Below, piece by piece: positions 40,983 to 49,901 of a stretch of DNA of 64,000 bases. This DNA comes from Paraburkholderia ribeironis (GTDB lineage: Bacteria; Pseudomonadota; Gammaproteobacteria; Burkholderiales; Burkholderiaceae). The notes under the pieces were generated by a model that was not told where the DNA came from, did not search any database, and saw nothing but the letters and a program-made list of their open reading frames with translations. Position 1 is the first letter of the stretch. Each line of letters opens with the position of its first letter. Location of the stretch: positions 1 to 64,000 of the forward strand of contig NZ_CYGX02000023.1 in assembly GCF_900019265.1 (NCBI RefSeq), read 5' to 3'. The position numbers were made by a program, and so were the translations under genes.

Positions 40983-43844
40983 TTATTTAGCGATCGACGC
41001 GCTCTTGAGGCGGCCGAATGCGCCTTCGACCAGCGCCTTCTGCTGCTCGTAGTGCTTCGCGTAGTAGCCGACTGCCGGCGAGGCCGAAGCCGGACGGCCG
41101 CTGTATGCCAGCTTCTGTCCTTCCTTCATGCCTTCCTTCAGGTGGTGCTCGATGTAGAACCACGGGCCCTGATTCTGGGGCTCGTCCTGCACCCAGACCA
41201 CTTCGGTCGCGTTGTCGTACTTCTTCATTTCCGCTTCGAACTGCTTGTGCGCGAACGGATAGAGCTGTTCGATACGGATGATCGCGACGTCGTTCGACTT
41301 CGATTCGCGGCGATGTGCAACCAGGTCGTAGTACACGCGACCCGAGCAGGCCACGACGCGCTTGACCTTCTTCGCGTCGATGGCTTCGTCCACTTCGCCG
41401 ATGATCGGCTGGAACGAACCCTTCGCCAGTTCCGACAGATCCGACACGGCTTCCTTGTGACGCAGCAGCGACTTCGGCGTGAAGACGATCAGCGGCTTGC
41501 GGAACAGGCGGATCATCTGACGGCGCAGCAGGTGGAAAATCTGCGCCGGCGTGGTCGGCTGGACGACCTGCATGTTGTGCTCCGCGCACAATTGCAGGAA
41601 CCGCTCGATACGCGCCGACGAGTGCTCCGGACCCTGACCTTCGTAGCCGTGCGGCAGCAGCATCGTCAGGCCCGAGACGCGGCCCCACTTTACTTCGCCC
41701 GACGAAATGAACTGGTCGATCACGACTTGCGCGCCGTTCACGAAGTCGCCGAACTGCGCTTCCCATGCGACGAACGTATTCGGTTCAGCGGTCGAGTAAC
41801 CGTATTCGAAGCCCAGCACTGCCTCTTCAGACAGCACCGAGTCGATCACGTTGAACTTCGCCTGACCTTCGGCGACATTCTGCAGCGGCACATAGGTGCC
41901 GTCGTTCCAGCGCTCGCGATTCTGGTCGTGCAGCACCGCGTGACGGTGCGTGAACGTGCCACGGCCCGAGTCCTGACCGGTCAGGCGCACTGCGTAGCCC
42001 GATGCGACCAGCGATGCGAACGCGAGGTGCTCGCCCATGCCCCAGTCGAGCTTCGCTTCGCCGCGGCCCATCGCGCGACGGTCGTTGATGACGCGCTCGA
42101 CCAGCGGGTGAACCTTGAAGTTTTCCGGGATCGTAGTGATGCGCTCGGCGAGGCGCTTCAATTCCGCGAGCGGCACGGCCGTGTCGGCTGCGTCGGTCCA
42201 CTTGCGGTTCAGGAACGGCACCCAGTCGACCGCGTACTTGCTCTTGTAGTTCGAGAGCACCGGATCGATGGTGTGATGGCCTTCGTCCATCGCCTTGCGG
42301 TAGGCCTTGACGAATTCGTCGCCTTCTCCCGCGGTGATCACGCCTTGTTGCGCCAGCCTTTCAGCGTACAGCGCGCGCGTGCCCGGGTGCTTCGCAATCG
42401 TCTTGTACATCAGCGGCTGCGTGACAGCCGGCGTGTCCTGCTCGTTGTGACCCAGCTTGCGGAAGCAGACGATGTCGACGACGACGTCCTTGTGGAACTG
42501 CATCCGGAAGTCGATAGCCATCTGCGTGGCCAGCACGACCGCTTCGGGATCGTCACCGTTCACGTGCAGCACCGGCGCTTCGATCATCTTGACGACGTCC
42601 GAGCAGTACAACGTGGAGCGCGAGTCGCGCGGGTCCGACGTGGTGAAACCGATCTGGTTGTTGATGACGATATGCAGCGTGCCGTGCGTGCCGTAACCGC
42701 GCGTTTGCGCGAGGTTCAGCGTTTCCATCACCACGCCCTGGCCTGCGAAGGCCGCGTCGCCGTGAATCTGCACCGGCAGCACCTGCAGGCCGCTGTCGTC
42801 GCCACGACGATCCATACGGGCCTTCGCCGAACCTTCGACCACGGGGTTGACGATTTCGAGGTGCGACGGGTTGAACGCGAGCGACAGGTGAACCGGGCCG
42901 CCGTCGGTCGCGACGTCCGACGAGAAACCCTTGTGGTATTTCACGTCGCCGGCCGGCAGATCGTCGACGTGCTTGCCTTCGAACTCGGCGAACAGGTCAG
43001 CCGGCATCTTGCCGAGCGTATTGACCAGCACGTTCAGGCGACCACGGTGAGCCATGGCGATGACGATTTCCTGAACGCCTCGGGCGCCGCCGTGACGCAC
43101 GACTTCGTCCATCGCCGCGATGAAGCTCTCGCCACCTTCGAGCGAGAAGCGCTTCTGGCCGACGTACTTGGTATGCAGGAAGCGCTCGAGGCCTTCAGCG
43201 GCCGTCAGGCGGTTCAGGATGTGCTTTTTCTTCTCGTTGGAGAAGTTCGGCGTCGAACGGATCGATTCGAGCCGCTCCTTCCACCAGCGCTTCTGTTCCG
43301 GATCGCTGATGTACATGTACTCGGCGCCGATCTGGCCGCAGTACGTGTCGCGCAATGCCTTGACGATCTCGCGCAGCGTTGCCCGCTCGAATCCGAAATA
43401 CAGATTCGTTGCGCTGTATTCCTGGTCCATGTCGGCTTCGGTGAAGTCGTAGAACGCAGGTTCAAGTTCGGGAATAGCGGGACGTTCGCGGCGCTTCAGA
43501 GGATCGAGATTGGCCCATTGCGAGCCGAGGAAGCGATATGCGCCGATGAGGGACTGCACATAAACCTGTTTGCGGGCGGTTGCGAGATCTTCGCCGCCTG
43601 CTGCCGTGCGCGGGATGAAGGCGTTGGCCTTGGCCCGTTGCGCAAACGATTCGACGATCGGGCCATGGGCCACGTCGTTGGCATTGCTGCCATCCGATGC
43701 AGGAACGTTCTGCAACGCGTCGAAATAGCTGCGCCAGTTCTCGGGCACTGACGCCGGATTATCGAGATACGCTTCGTACATTTCTTCTACGTACGGAGCA
43801 TTGCCGCCGAACAAATAAGAGTTCGACTGGAATTGCTTCATCAT
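40983..43844 (-). CDS. odhA: 2-Oxoglutarate dehydrogenase E1 component
   Basis: The 953-residue thiamine-diphosphate enzyme decarboxylates 2-oxoglutarate and passes the succinyl group to OdhB. The N-terminal segment SNSYLFGGNAPYVEEMYEAY mediates E2 contact in the family. The ThDP region includes GDAAFAGQGVVMETLNLAQ and NNQIGFTTSDPRDSRST, and the C-terminal half includes LLPHGYEGQGPEHSSAR. The ATG at 43844 (MMKQFQ) is preferred; an upstream in-frame GTG at 43856 is possible, with AAGGTGAG serving as ribosome site for the ATG. It is the first gene of the odh operon. Confidence 0.95.
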   Translation of the reverse strand: MMKQFQSNSYLFGGNAPYVEEMYEAYLDNPASVPENWRSYFDALQNVPASDGSNANDVAHGPIVESFAQRAKANAFIPRTAAGGEDLATARKQVYVQSLIGAYRFLGSQWANLDPLKRRERPAIPELEPAFYDFTEADMDQEYSATNLYFGFERATLREIVKALRDTYCGQIGAEYMYISDPEQKRWWKERLESIRSTPNFSNEKKKHILNRLTAAEGLERFLHTKYVGQKRFSLEGGESFIAAMDEVVRHGGARGVQEIVIAMAHRGRLNVLVNTLGKMPADLFAEFEGKHVDDLPAGDVKYHKGFSSDVATDGGPVHLSLAFNPSHLEIVNPVVEGSAKARMDRRGDDSGLQVLPVQIHGDAAFAGQGVVMETLNLAQTRGYGTHGTLHIVINNQIGFTTSDPRDSRSTLYCSDVVKMIEAPVLHVNGDDPEAVVLATQMAIDFRMQFHKDVVVDIVCFRKLGHNEQDTPAVTQPLMYKTIAKHPGTRALYAERLAQQGVITAGEGDEFVKAYRKAMDEGHHTIDPVLSNYKSKYAVDWVPFLNRKWTDAADTAVPLAELKRLAERITTIPENFKVHPLVERVINDRRAMGRGEAKLDWGMGEHLAFASLVASGYAVRLTGQDSGRGTFTHRHAVLHDQNRERWNDGTYVPLQNVAEGQAKFNVIDSVLSEEAVLGFEYGYSTAEPNTFVAWEAQFGDFVNGAQVVIDQFISSGEVKWGRVSGLTMLLPHGYEGQGPEHSSARIERFLQLCAEHNMQVVQPTTPAQIFHLLRRQMIRLFRKPLIVFTPKSLLRHKEAVSDLSELAKGSFQPIIGEVDEAIDAKKVKRVVACSGRVYYDLVAHRRESKSNDVAIIRIEQLYPFAHKQFEAEMKKYDNATEVVWVQDEPQNQGPWFYIEHHLKEGMKEGQKLAYSGRPASASPAVGYYAKHYEQQKALVEGAFGRLKSASIAK

Positions 43845-44147
43845 TTTTACGCTCACCTTTCTTCGAGTTTCTCGAGAAATAGCGGGTTACCGAACCTTCC
43901 GCGACACGGCCTGACCGTTTAGCGGATTGCGCGAATCAAGTCTTGCTTGGAAGGACCTAAAACTTTGCACGCGGTAGCATAGCACAGAACGGATAGCCCA
44001 GATAGCTGGCCAATTGCCGCCCGAGCCCGTTGTGACGGGCTTTCGCGGCCCATCTCACGACTCGCAACAGTCTTCTGTGAGAAACGGAGATCAACAGTCA
44101 GCCAACCGCCGGCAACCGCTCGAAACACACATCCGACGCCCGGAAAT

Positions 44148-44175
44148 GCAAAAGCCACCCGAGGGTGGCTTTTGC
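44148..44175 (-). terminator. Hairpin terminator downstream of typA
   Basis: GCAAAAGCCACCC (44148-44160) and GGGTGGCTTTTGC (44163-44175) are perfect complements; allowing a four-base loop, the stem is 12 bp. The leftward strand has a TTTTGC end. It stands between typA and the odhA promoter region. The rest of 43845-44252 shows no gene. Confidence 0.7.
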
Positions 44176-44252
44176 CTGCAACATACCGCACCGATTCGCT
44201 ACCAGTCTCTGCGAATCGCCGCCAACCGGACGAAGCGCAGACCGGGCTTTGC

Positions 44253-46079
44253 TTAGTCCACCGCGCCCTTGCGGCTTGCGCTGCGGCGCTCATGTTCCTT
44301 CAGGTAGCGCTTGCGCAGACGGATCGATTGCGGCGTGACTTCGACCAGCTCGTCGTCGTCGATGAATTCAACCGCGTATTCCAGCGACAGCTGGACCGGC
44401 GGCACGAGGCGCACGGCTTCGTCGGTGCCCGAGGCGCGCACGTTGGTGAGCTGCTTGCCCTTGATCGGATTCACGACGAGGTCGTTGTCGCGGCTGTGAA
44501 TGCCGATGATCATGCCTTCATACAGCGCCTCGCCCGGCGACACGAACATGCGGCCGCGATCCTGCAGCTTCCACAGTGCATAGGCAACCGCCGCGCCGTC
44601 GTCCTGCGAAATCAGCACGCCGTTGCGACGCTCGCCCACCGCGCCTTCCTTGACCGGCTGGTACGAGTCGAACGTGTGGCTCATCAGGCCCGTGCCGCGC
44701 GTGAGCGTGAGGAATTCCGACTGGAAGCCGATCAGGCCACGCGCCGAAATACGGTACTCGAGACGCGTGCGGCCGCGGCCGTCCGACGCCATGTCGAGCA
44801 TTTCGCCCTTGCGGCGACCCAGCTCTTCCATCACGCCACCCTGGTGGGTGTCTTCCATGTCGACGGTCAGGTTTTCATACGGCTCGTGCTTCACGCCGTC
44901 GACTTCCTGCATCACCACGCGCGGACGCGACACGGCCAGCTCGTAGCCTTCACGACGCATGTTTTCCACGAGGATGGTCAGGTGCAGTTCGCCGCGGCCC
45001 GCCACTTCGAACGTGGTTTCGTCGCCGGTGTCCTTCACGCGCAGCGCCACGTTGTGGTTCAGCTCCTTCATCAGGCGATCGCGAATCTGGCGGCTCGTGA
45101 CGAACTTGCCTTCGCGGCCGGCCAGCGGCGACGAATTGACGAGGAAGTTCATCGTCAGCGTGGGTTCGTCGACGGTGATCATCGGCAACGCTTCCGGCTG
45201 TTCCGGCGCGCAGATGGTCACGCCGATACCGATTTCCTCGATACCGTTGATCAGCACGATGTCGCCGGCTTCAGCCGAGTCGACCAGCACGCGATCAAGG
45301 CCCTTGAACGACAGCACCTGGTTGATCTTGCGATTGAGGATCGCGCCGTCCGGACCCGAGCGCACGGCAACCGCCATGCCCGGCTTGATGCGGCCGCGCG
45401 TGATACGGCCCACGCCGATGCGGCCGACATACGACGAATAATCGAGCGACGTGATCTGCAGTTGCAGCGGACCGTCCGGATCGGCCGGACGGACCGGCAC
45501 GTGTTGCAGGATGGCCTCGAACAGCGGACGCATATCGCCTTCGCGCACATCCGCGGCGAGGCCGGCATAACCATTCAGACCCGACGCATAGACGATCGGG
45601 AAGTCGAGCTGCTCGTCGGTCGCCCCCAGCTTGTCGAACAGGTCGAACGTCTGGTTGATCACCCAGTCCACCCGCGCGCCCGGGCGGTCCACCTTGTTGA
45701 TCACGACGATCGGCTTCAGCCCGAGCGCCAGCGCCTTCTTGGTCACGAAGCGCGTTTGCGGCATCGGACCTTCCACCGCGTCGACCAGCAGCAGCACCGA
45801 GTCGACCATCGACAGCACGCGCTCCACTTCGCCGCCGAAGTCGGCGTGGCCGGGGGTGTCGACGATGTTGATGTGGGTGCCTTCGTACTCGACCGCGCAG
45901 TTTTTCGACAGGATCGTGATGCCACGCTCCTTTTCGATGTCGTTCGAGTCCATCACGCGCTCGGCGATTTGCTGGTTGTCACGGAACGTGGCGGTCTGGC
46001 GCAGAAGCTGATCGACGAGCGTGGTTTTGCCGTGGTCGACGTGGGCAATGATGGCGATGTTGCGTAGGGCGCGGGTCAT
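44253..46079 (-). CDS. typA: Ribosome-associated GTPase TypA/BipA
   Basis: The 608-residue translational GTPase has the G1 loop AHVDHGKT at residues 12-19, the effector region RGITILSKN, G3 DTPGHADF and G4 NKVD. EF-G-like domains and the TypA-specific C-terminal domain follow. TypA binds 70S or 50S ribosomes and helps subunit assembly and stress adaptation. The ATG at 46079 gives MTRALRNIAII, the family start; a longer open frame upstream has no similarity. A strong extended -10 promoter lies about 165 bases upstream. Confidence 0.95.
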   Translation of the reverse strand: MTRALRNIAIIAHVDHGKTTLVDQLLRQTATFRDNQQIAERVMDSNDIEKERGITILSKNCAVEYEGTHINIVDTPGHADFGGEVERVLSMVDSVLLLVDAVEGPMPQTRFVTKKALALGLKPIVVINKVDRPGARVDWVINQTFDLFDKLGATDEQLDFPIVYASGLNGYAGLAADVREGDMRPLFEAILQHVPVRPADPDGPLQLQITSLDYSSYVGRIGVGRITRGRIKPGMAVAVRSGPDGAILNRKINQVLSFKGLDRVLVDSAEAGDIVLINGIEEIGIGVTICAPEQPEALPMITVDEPTLTMNFLVNSSPLAGREGKFVTSRQIRDRLMKELNHNVALRVKDTGDETTFEVAGRGELHLTILVENMRREGYELAVSRPRVVMQEVDGVKHEPYENLTVDMEDTHQGGVMEELGRRKGEMLDMASDGRGRTRLEYRISARGLIGFQSEFLTLTRGTGLMSHTFDSYQPVKEGAVGERRNGVLISQDDGAAVAYALWKLQDRGRMFVSPGEALYEGMIIGIHSRDNDLVVNPIKGKQLTNVRASGTDEAVRLVPPVQLSLEYAVEFIDDDELVEVTPQSIRLRKRYLKEHERRSASRKGAVD

Positions 46080-46244
46080 AGGAAACCTGGAGACAGTTGG
46101 AGTGCGCCGCTTGCTTACCGCTTGCTTATGCCGGCTGCTTCTGCTGGTTGTTGCAGCCTGGTTGCTGCAGCTTGGTCGCATTACGCCGGTTACGTTACAG
46201 ATATAAACCACGACAAGCCCAAAGCGCACTTTTGGGAACCCAAC

Positions 46245-46250
46245 ATTATA
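46245..46250 (-). promoter_or_regulatory. Extended -10 promoter of typA
   Basis: The minus strand carries TGCTATAAT, a perfect -10 hexamer (46250-46245) with the TGn extension. No good -35 is visible at the usual distance, as is common with extended -10 promoters. The leader to typA would be about 160 bases. Confidence 0.55.
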
Positions 46251-46408
46251 GCACGGCGAAATGAAGCTTTCTGGTATTCCCTGATAGACCGGCCGCGACT
46301 GCGCCAGCGGCCCGTGTAACCGCCGATGGTGCGAGGGCAACCAGCAACAGACCGAGCCCTATTTTTTCCCGGAAGGCGAAAAGATCCTTGCCTAAGCTGT
46401 AATAACGC

Positions 46409-46450
46409 TTGCCGTGTCAATCAACCGGTGACTATAATCCTGCCTAGTCA
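46409..46450 (+). promoter_or_regulatory. Promoter and candidate MarR operator of the efflux operon
   Basis: TTGCCG (46409-46414) and a perfect TATAAT (46433-46438) are 18 bases apart, pointing toward marR. TGACTA (46429-46434) and TAGTCA (46445-46450) form an inverted repeat with a 10-base centre that covers the -10 box and the start site. Binding of the MarR dimer there would block transcription. Confidence 0.65.
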
Positions 46451-46464
46451 ACCATTGCATTCGC

Positions 46465-46989
46465 ATGAGAATCATGACAGAGCGGCCCCCCACCCCCACG
46501 CCAAACCTCTGCGAGTATCAGCTAGGCGAAAGCGTCGGCTATCTGATCTCGCGAGTGAAATCGACGTTGTCGAACCTGGTCACCCAGCGCAGCATGGCCG
46601 AGTTGGGCATCACCAGCCAGCAGGGCAGCATCCTGTTCATGGTGGCAAGCGGCAAATGTCTGCTGGCGGCAGAACTGGCCCGTGAATACGGCATCGACGC
46701 CAGCGCCGTCACGCGTCTGATCGACCGGCTGGAAAAGCGCGGCCTGCTGACACGGGTGCGCAGCAACGAAGACCGGCGCGTCGTCCGTCTCGCGTTGACA
46801 CCGGAAGGTCAAGCGATCGCAGCGAGAATGCCGGCGATTTTCACCGGCGTGCTGGATAGTCTGCTGGGCGGTTTCACGCCCGAGGAAGTGGGCTTCCTGA
46901 AGAGCATGCTGCGCCGGGTGCTCATCAATTCCGGCGAACAAACGGGATTCACCCGTGATGCAGCAAGCAGTATTGATGGCAAAATGTAA
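46465..46989 (+). CDS. MarR-family regulator of the efflux operon
   Basis: The 174-residue product has the MarR winged-helix fold: dimer helix at the N-terminus, LLAAELAREYGIDASAVTRL as the recognition region (about residues 69-88), and the wing VRSNEDRRVVRLALT. These regulators release DNA when they bind small phenolic or lipophilic compounds. It is first in the rightward operon with the outer-membrane factor, adaptor and DHA2 pump, and it has a palindrome over its own promoter. The start could be ATG 46465 or ATG 46474; neither has a strong ribosome site. Confidence 0.88.
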   Translation: MRIMTERPPTPTPNLCEYQLGESVGYLISRVKSTLSNLVTQRSMAELGITSQQGSILFMVASGKCLLAAELAREYGIDASAVTRLIDRLEKRGLLTRVRSNEDRRVVRLALTPEGQAIAARMPAIFTGVLDSLLGGFTPEEVGFLKSMLRRVLINSGEQTGFTRDAASSIDGKM

Positions 46990-47038
46990 GAAATTGCTTG
47001 CAGCGTCCACCATTACATTCCACTCAAAGAGTCGAGCA

Positions 47039-48547
47039 ATGAAATCCCTTTCCCTGTCCGCGCCCGCGCTGTCGAGCCGGGCCGCTGTCGCCGCTGCGGT
47101 GACGGCGCTCGCCCTTACGGGGTGCGCGAACTACTTCGGTGTGAAAAGCGACAAGCAGATCGCGTCGCCGGCGCAGTACGAGTCCGCGCAGAGTCTGCCG
47201 CGCGAAGGCGGCCACTGGCCGTCGCTCGACTGGGCCAACCAGTTCGGCGACCCGCAACTGCCCAGCCTGATCGCGGAAGCGCTCGACGGCAGCCCGTCGA
47301 TTGCCCAGGCGCAGGCGCGTCTGGCCAAGGCGTCGTCGTATATCGAGAGCTCGCGCGCGGCGCTGTTCCCCAAGGTGGACGCCAAGTATTCATGGACTCG
47401 CGAACTGTATTCCGAAAACGCGCTTTTCCCACCTCCGTTTGGCGGCACCTGGTATAGCGAGAACAACGTGCTCGCGAGCGCGTCGTGGGAGCTGGACCTG
47501 TGGGGCAAGAACCGCCAGCGCCTGGGCGTGGCCGTGTCGCAGGAAAAGGCCGCTGAAGCCGACATGCAGCAGGCGCGCGTGACGCTCGCCGCGGCGGTGT
47601 CGAGCACCTACAACCAGCTCGCGCAGTTGTATGCGTTCCGCGAGATCGCCGTGCGCGAAATCGCCAACCGTCAGGACATCGTCCGCATCACCGACGGCCG
47701 CGTGGCGGCGGGCCTCGACACCAACGTCGAAAAGCAAACCGCGGCTGGCAACATCGCGACCAGCCAGTCGAACCTGACGGACCTCGACGGTCAGATCACC
47801 GTGGTGCGCTACCAGTTGGGTGCGCTGCTCGGCAAGGGTCCGGATCGCGGTCTGCAGATCGCCGAGCCCAAGCTCACCGTCGGCGATGCGGTGGTGCTGC
47901 CGGACAACGTTCCGGCCGACCTCGTCGCCCGTCGCGCGGATATCGTCGCCGCACGCTGGCAGGTGGAAGCCGCGATGCACGATGTGAAGGAAGCGAAAGC
48001 CGAGTTCTTCCCGGACGTCAACCTCGCCGCGGGCTTCGGTTTCGACGCGTTCGGTTGGGGCCGCTTCCTCACCGCGTCGAGCCGCCAGATCCAGTTCGGC
48101 CCGGCGATTCACCTGCCGATCTTCGACGCCGGCGCCCTGCGCGCGCAGCTCAAGGGCCGCTATGCCGACTTCGAGCTGGACGTGGCGAACTACAACGACA
48201 CGCTGATCAAGGCACTTCAGGACGTCGCGACCCAGGTGTCGTCGATCCGCTCGATCGACCGGCAATCGGGCGACGCGCAGCGCGCGCTCGACGCGTCGCG
48301 CAAGGCGTATCAACTGGCCGTGGTGCGCTATGAGGCTGGCCTGTCGCCTCAGCTGCAGGTGCTGACGGCGGACCAGAACCTGCTTGCCGCCGAACAGACG
48401 GTGACCGGCCTGAAGATGCGCCGCCGCGACATGCAGATCGGCCTCATCAAGGCGCTCGGCGGCGGTTTCGACGCCACGCAGACCGGCCTCGTGGTGCCGA
48501 CCGACGCGCCGGCGTCGGCCACCGCCGCGACCGTATCGGCGAACTGA
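47039..48547 (+). CDS. Efflux outer-membrane lipoprotein (NodT/OprM family)
   Basis: The 502-residue protein has a lipoprotein signal ending LALTGC with Cys29. It has the two outer-membrane-efflux-protein repeats that form the TolC-like trimeric channel (for example VAAGLDTNVEKQTAAGNIA, then VRYEAGLSPQLQVLTADQNL). It would span the outer membrane and periplasm and dock to the EmrA-like adaptor encoded next. The ATG at 47039 gives a proper signal peptide; upstream in-frame starts would overlap marR. The gap of 89 bases to the adaptor gene supports one operon. Confidence 0.9.
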   Translation: MKSLSLSAPALSSRAAVAAAVTALALTGCANYFGVKSDKQIASPAQYESAQSLPREGGHWPSLDWANQFGDPQLPSLIAEALDGSPSIAQAQARLAKASSYIESSRAALFPKVDAKYSWTRELYSENALFPPPFGGTWYSENNVLASASWELDLWGKNRQRLGVAVSQEKAAEADMQQARVTLAAAVSSTYNQLAQLYAFREIAVREIANRQDIVRITDGRVAAGLDTNVEKQTAAGNIATSQSNLTDLDGQITVVRYQLGALLGKGPDRGLQIAEPKLTVGDAVVLPDNVPADLVARRADIVAARWQVEAAMHDVKEAKAEFFPDVNLAAGFGFDAFGWGRFLTASSRQIQFGPAIHLPIFDAGALRAQLKGRYADFELDVANYNDTLIKALQDVATQVSSIRSIDRQSGDAQRALDASRKAYQLAVVRYEAGLSPQLQVLTADQNLLAAEQTVTGLKMRRRDMQIGLIKALGGGFDATQTGLVVPTDAPASATAATVSAN

Positions 48548-48636
48548 GCGCGCGGCACGGAGCTTGCCCGCAGACCTGCGCAAACTGACGAACACCCGAA
48601 TAAACGACGACGTTCAAGAGAACCCGGAGCACATCA

Positions 48637-49866
48637 ATGAGCACCACCCCCCAACAGCCTGCCACCCCGCCGCAGCCGGCGAACAATGGCAAACGCAAGC
48701 GCATGATGACGCTGCTCGTCATCGTGATCCTGATCGCCGCGGTTGCCTACGGTCTGTATTACTTCCTCGTCGCGCGCTTCCATGAAGACACCGACGACGC
48801 GTACGTGAATGGCAACGTCGTGCAGATCACGCCACAAGTTACTGGCACAGTCGTCGCCGTGAACGCGGACGACACGCAAACCGTCAAGGCCGGTGATCCG
48901 CTCGTCGTGCTCGATCCGGCCGACGCCCGGGTCGCGCTCGAACAGGCCGAAGCGAATCTGGCGCAAACGGTGCGCCAGGTGCGCGGTCTGTTCGCCGACG
49001 ACAACCAGTACCAGGCGCAAGTCGAGTTGCGCCAGTCCGATCTGTCGCGCGCCCAGGACGACCTGAAGCGCCGTCTGACGGTGGCGCAAACCGGCGCGGT
49101 GTCGCAGGAAGAAATCTCGCACGCCCGCGACGCCGTGAAGAGCGCGCAGGCCGCCGTCGATGCGGCCCAGCAACAGCTGGCGTCGAACCGCGCGCTGACC
49201 GCCAACACCACGATCGCGAACCATCCGAACGTGCAGGCAGCCGCTGCGAAGGTCCGCGACGCCTACCTGAACCACGCGCGTAACAACCTGCCGGCGCCCG
49301 TCACCGGCTATGTCGCGAAACGTTCGGTGCAAGTGGGCCAGCGCGTCTCGCCGGGCACCCCACTGATGGCGATCGTGCCGCTCGGCGCCGTGTGGGTCGA
49401 CGCGAACTTCAAGGAAGTGCAGCTCAAGCACATGCGCATCGGCCAGCCGGTCGAACTGACAGCTGACGTGTACGGTTCGTCGGTGGTGTACCACGGCAAA
49501 GTGGTCGGCTTCTCGGCGGGCACGGGTTCGGCGTTCTCACTGTTGCCGGCGCAAAATGCGACCGGCAACTGGATCAAGGTGGTGCAGCGTCTGCCGGTGC
49601 GTGTCGCACTCGACCCGCAGGAACTCGAAAAGCACCCGCTGCGCATCGGCCTGTCGATGCAAGCCGACGTCAATATCAAGGACGGCGAAGGCGGCCAGCT
49701 CGGCCAGGCGCCAAACACCGTCTACCAGACCAACGTGTTCGACAAGTACGGCGACGAAGCCGACGCGGAAATCGCCCGCATCATCGCAGAGAACGCCGGC
49801 CAGAACAGCGGCGCGCAGAAGGCGGCGCAGACCGGCGCCGCGAAGCCCGGCGCGAAGAAGAGCTGA
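48637..49866 (+). CDS. Membrane-fusion adaptor, EmrA/HlyD type
   Basis: The 409-residue adaptor has one N-terminal membrane helix (about residues 22-44), a lipoyl-like barrel half (TDDAYVNGNVVQITPQVTGT), and a long coiled-coil hairpin (about 95-200). The second barrel half and a beta domain follow, with the typical AVWVDANFKEVQLKHMRIGQ segment. It connects the EmrB-like pump in the inner membrane to the outer-membrane factor. GGAG precedes the ATG. The C-terminal 30 residues are Ala/Gly/Lys-rich and probably disordered. Confidence 0.9.
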   Translation: MSTTPQQPATPPQPANNGKRKRMMTLLVIVILIAAVAYGLYYFLVARFHEDTDDAYVNGNVVQITPQVTGTVVAVNADDTQTVKAGDPLVVLDPADARVALEQAEANLAQTVRQVRGLFADDNQYQAQVELRQSDLSRAQDDLKRRLTVAQTGAVSQEEISHARDAVKSAQAAVDAAQQQLASNRALTANTTIANHPNVQAAAAKVRDAYLNHARNNLPAPVTGYVAKRSVQVGQRVSPGTPLMAIVPLGAVWVDANFKEVQLKHMRIGQPVELTADVYGSSVVYHGKVVGFSAGTGSAFSLLPAQNATGNWIKVVQRLPVRVALDPQELEKHPLRIGLSMQADVNIKDGEGGQLGQAPNTVYQTNVFDKYGDEADAEIARIIAENAGQNSGAQKAAQTGAAKPGAKKS

Positions 49867-49901
49867 GCCGTCCACGCGACGCTTCATAGAAGGCTTTCTC
49901 A

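Noticed and set aside
39411..43751. 1446-codon open frame on the plus strand
   Set aside because: It is the antisense shadow of odhA, odhB and part of lpd, which have strong family motifs. Its protein is His/Arg/Val-rich with no domain, as expected for GC-rich antisense frames.
44172..46067. 631-codon plus-strand open frame
   Set aside because: It is antisense to typA, and has no ribosome site or domain.
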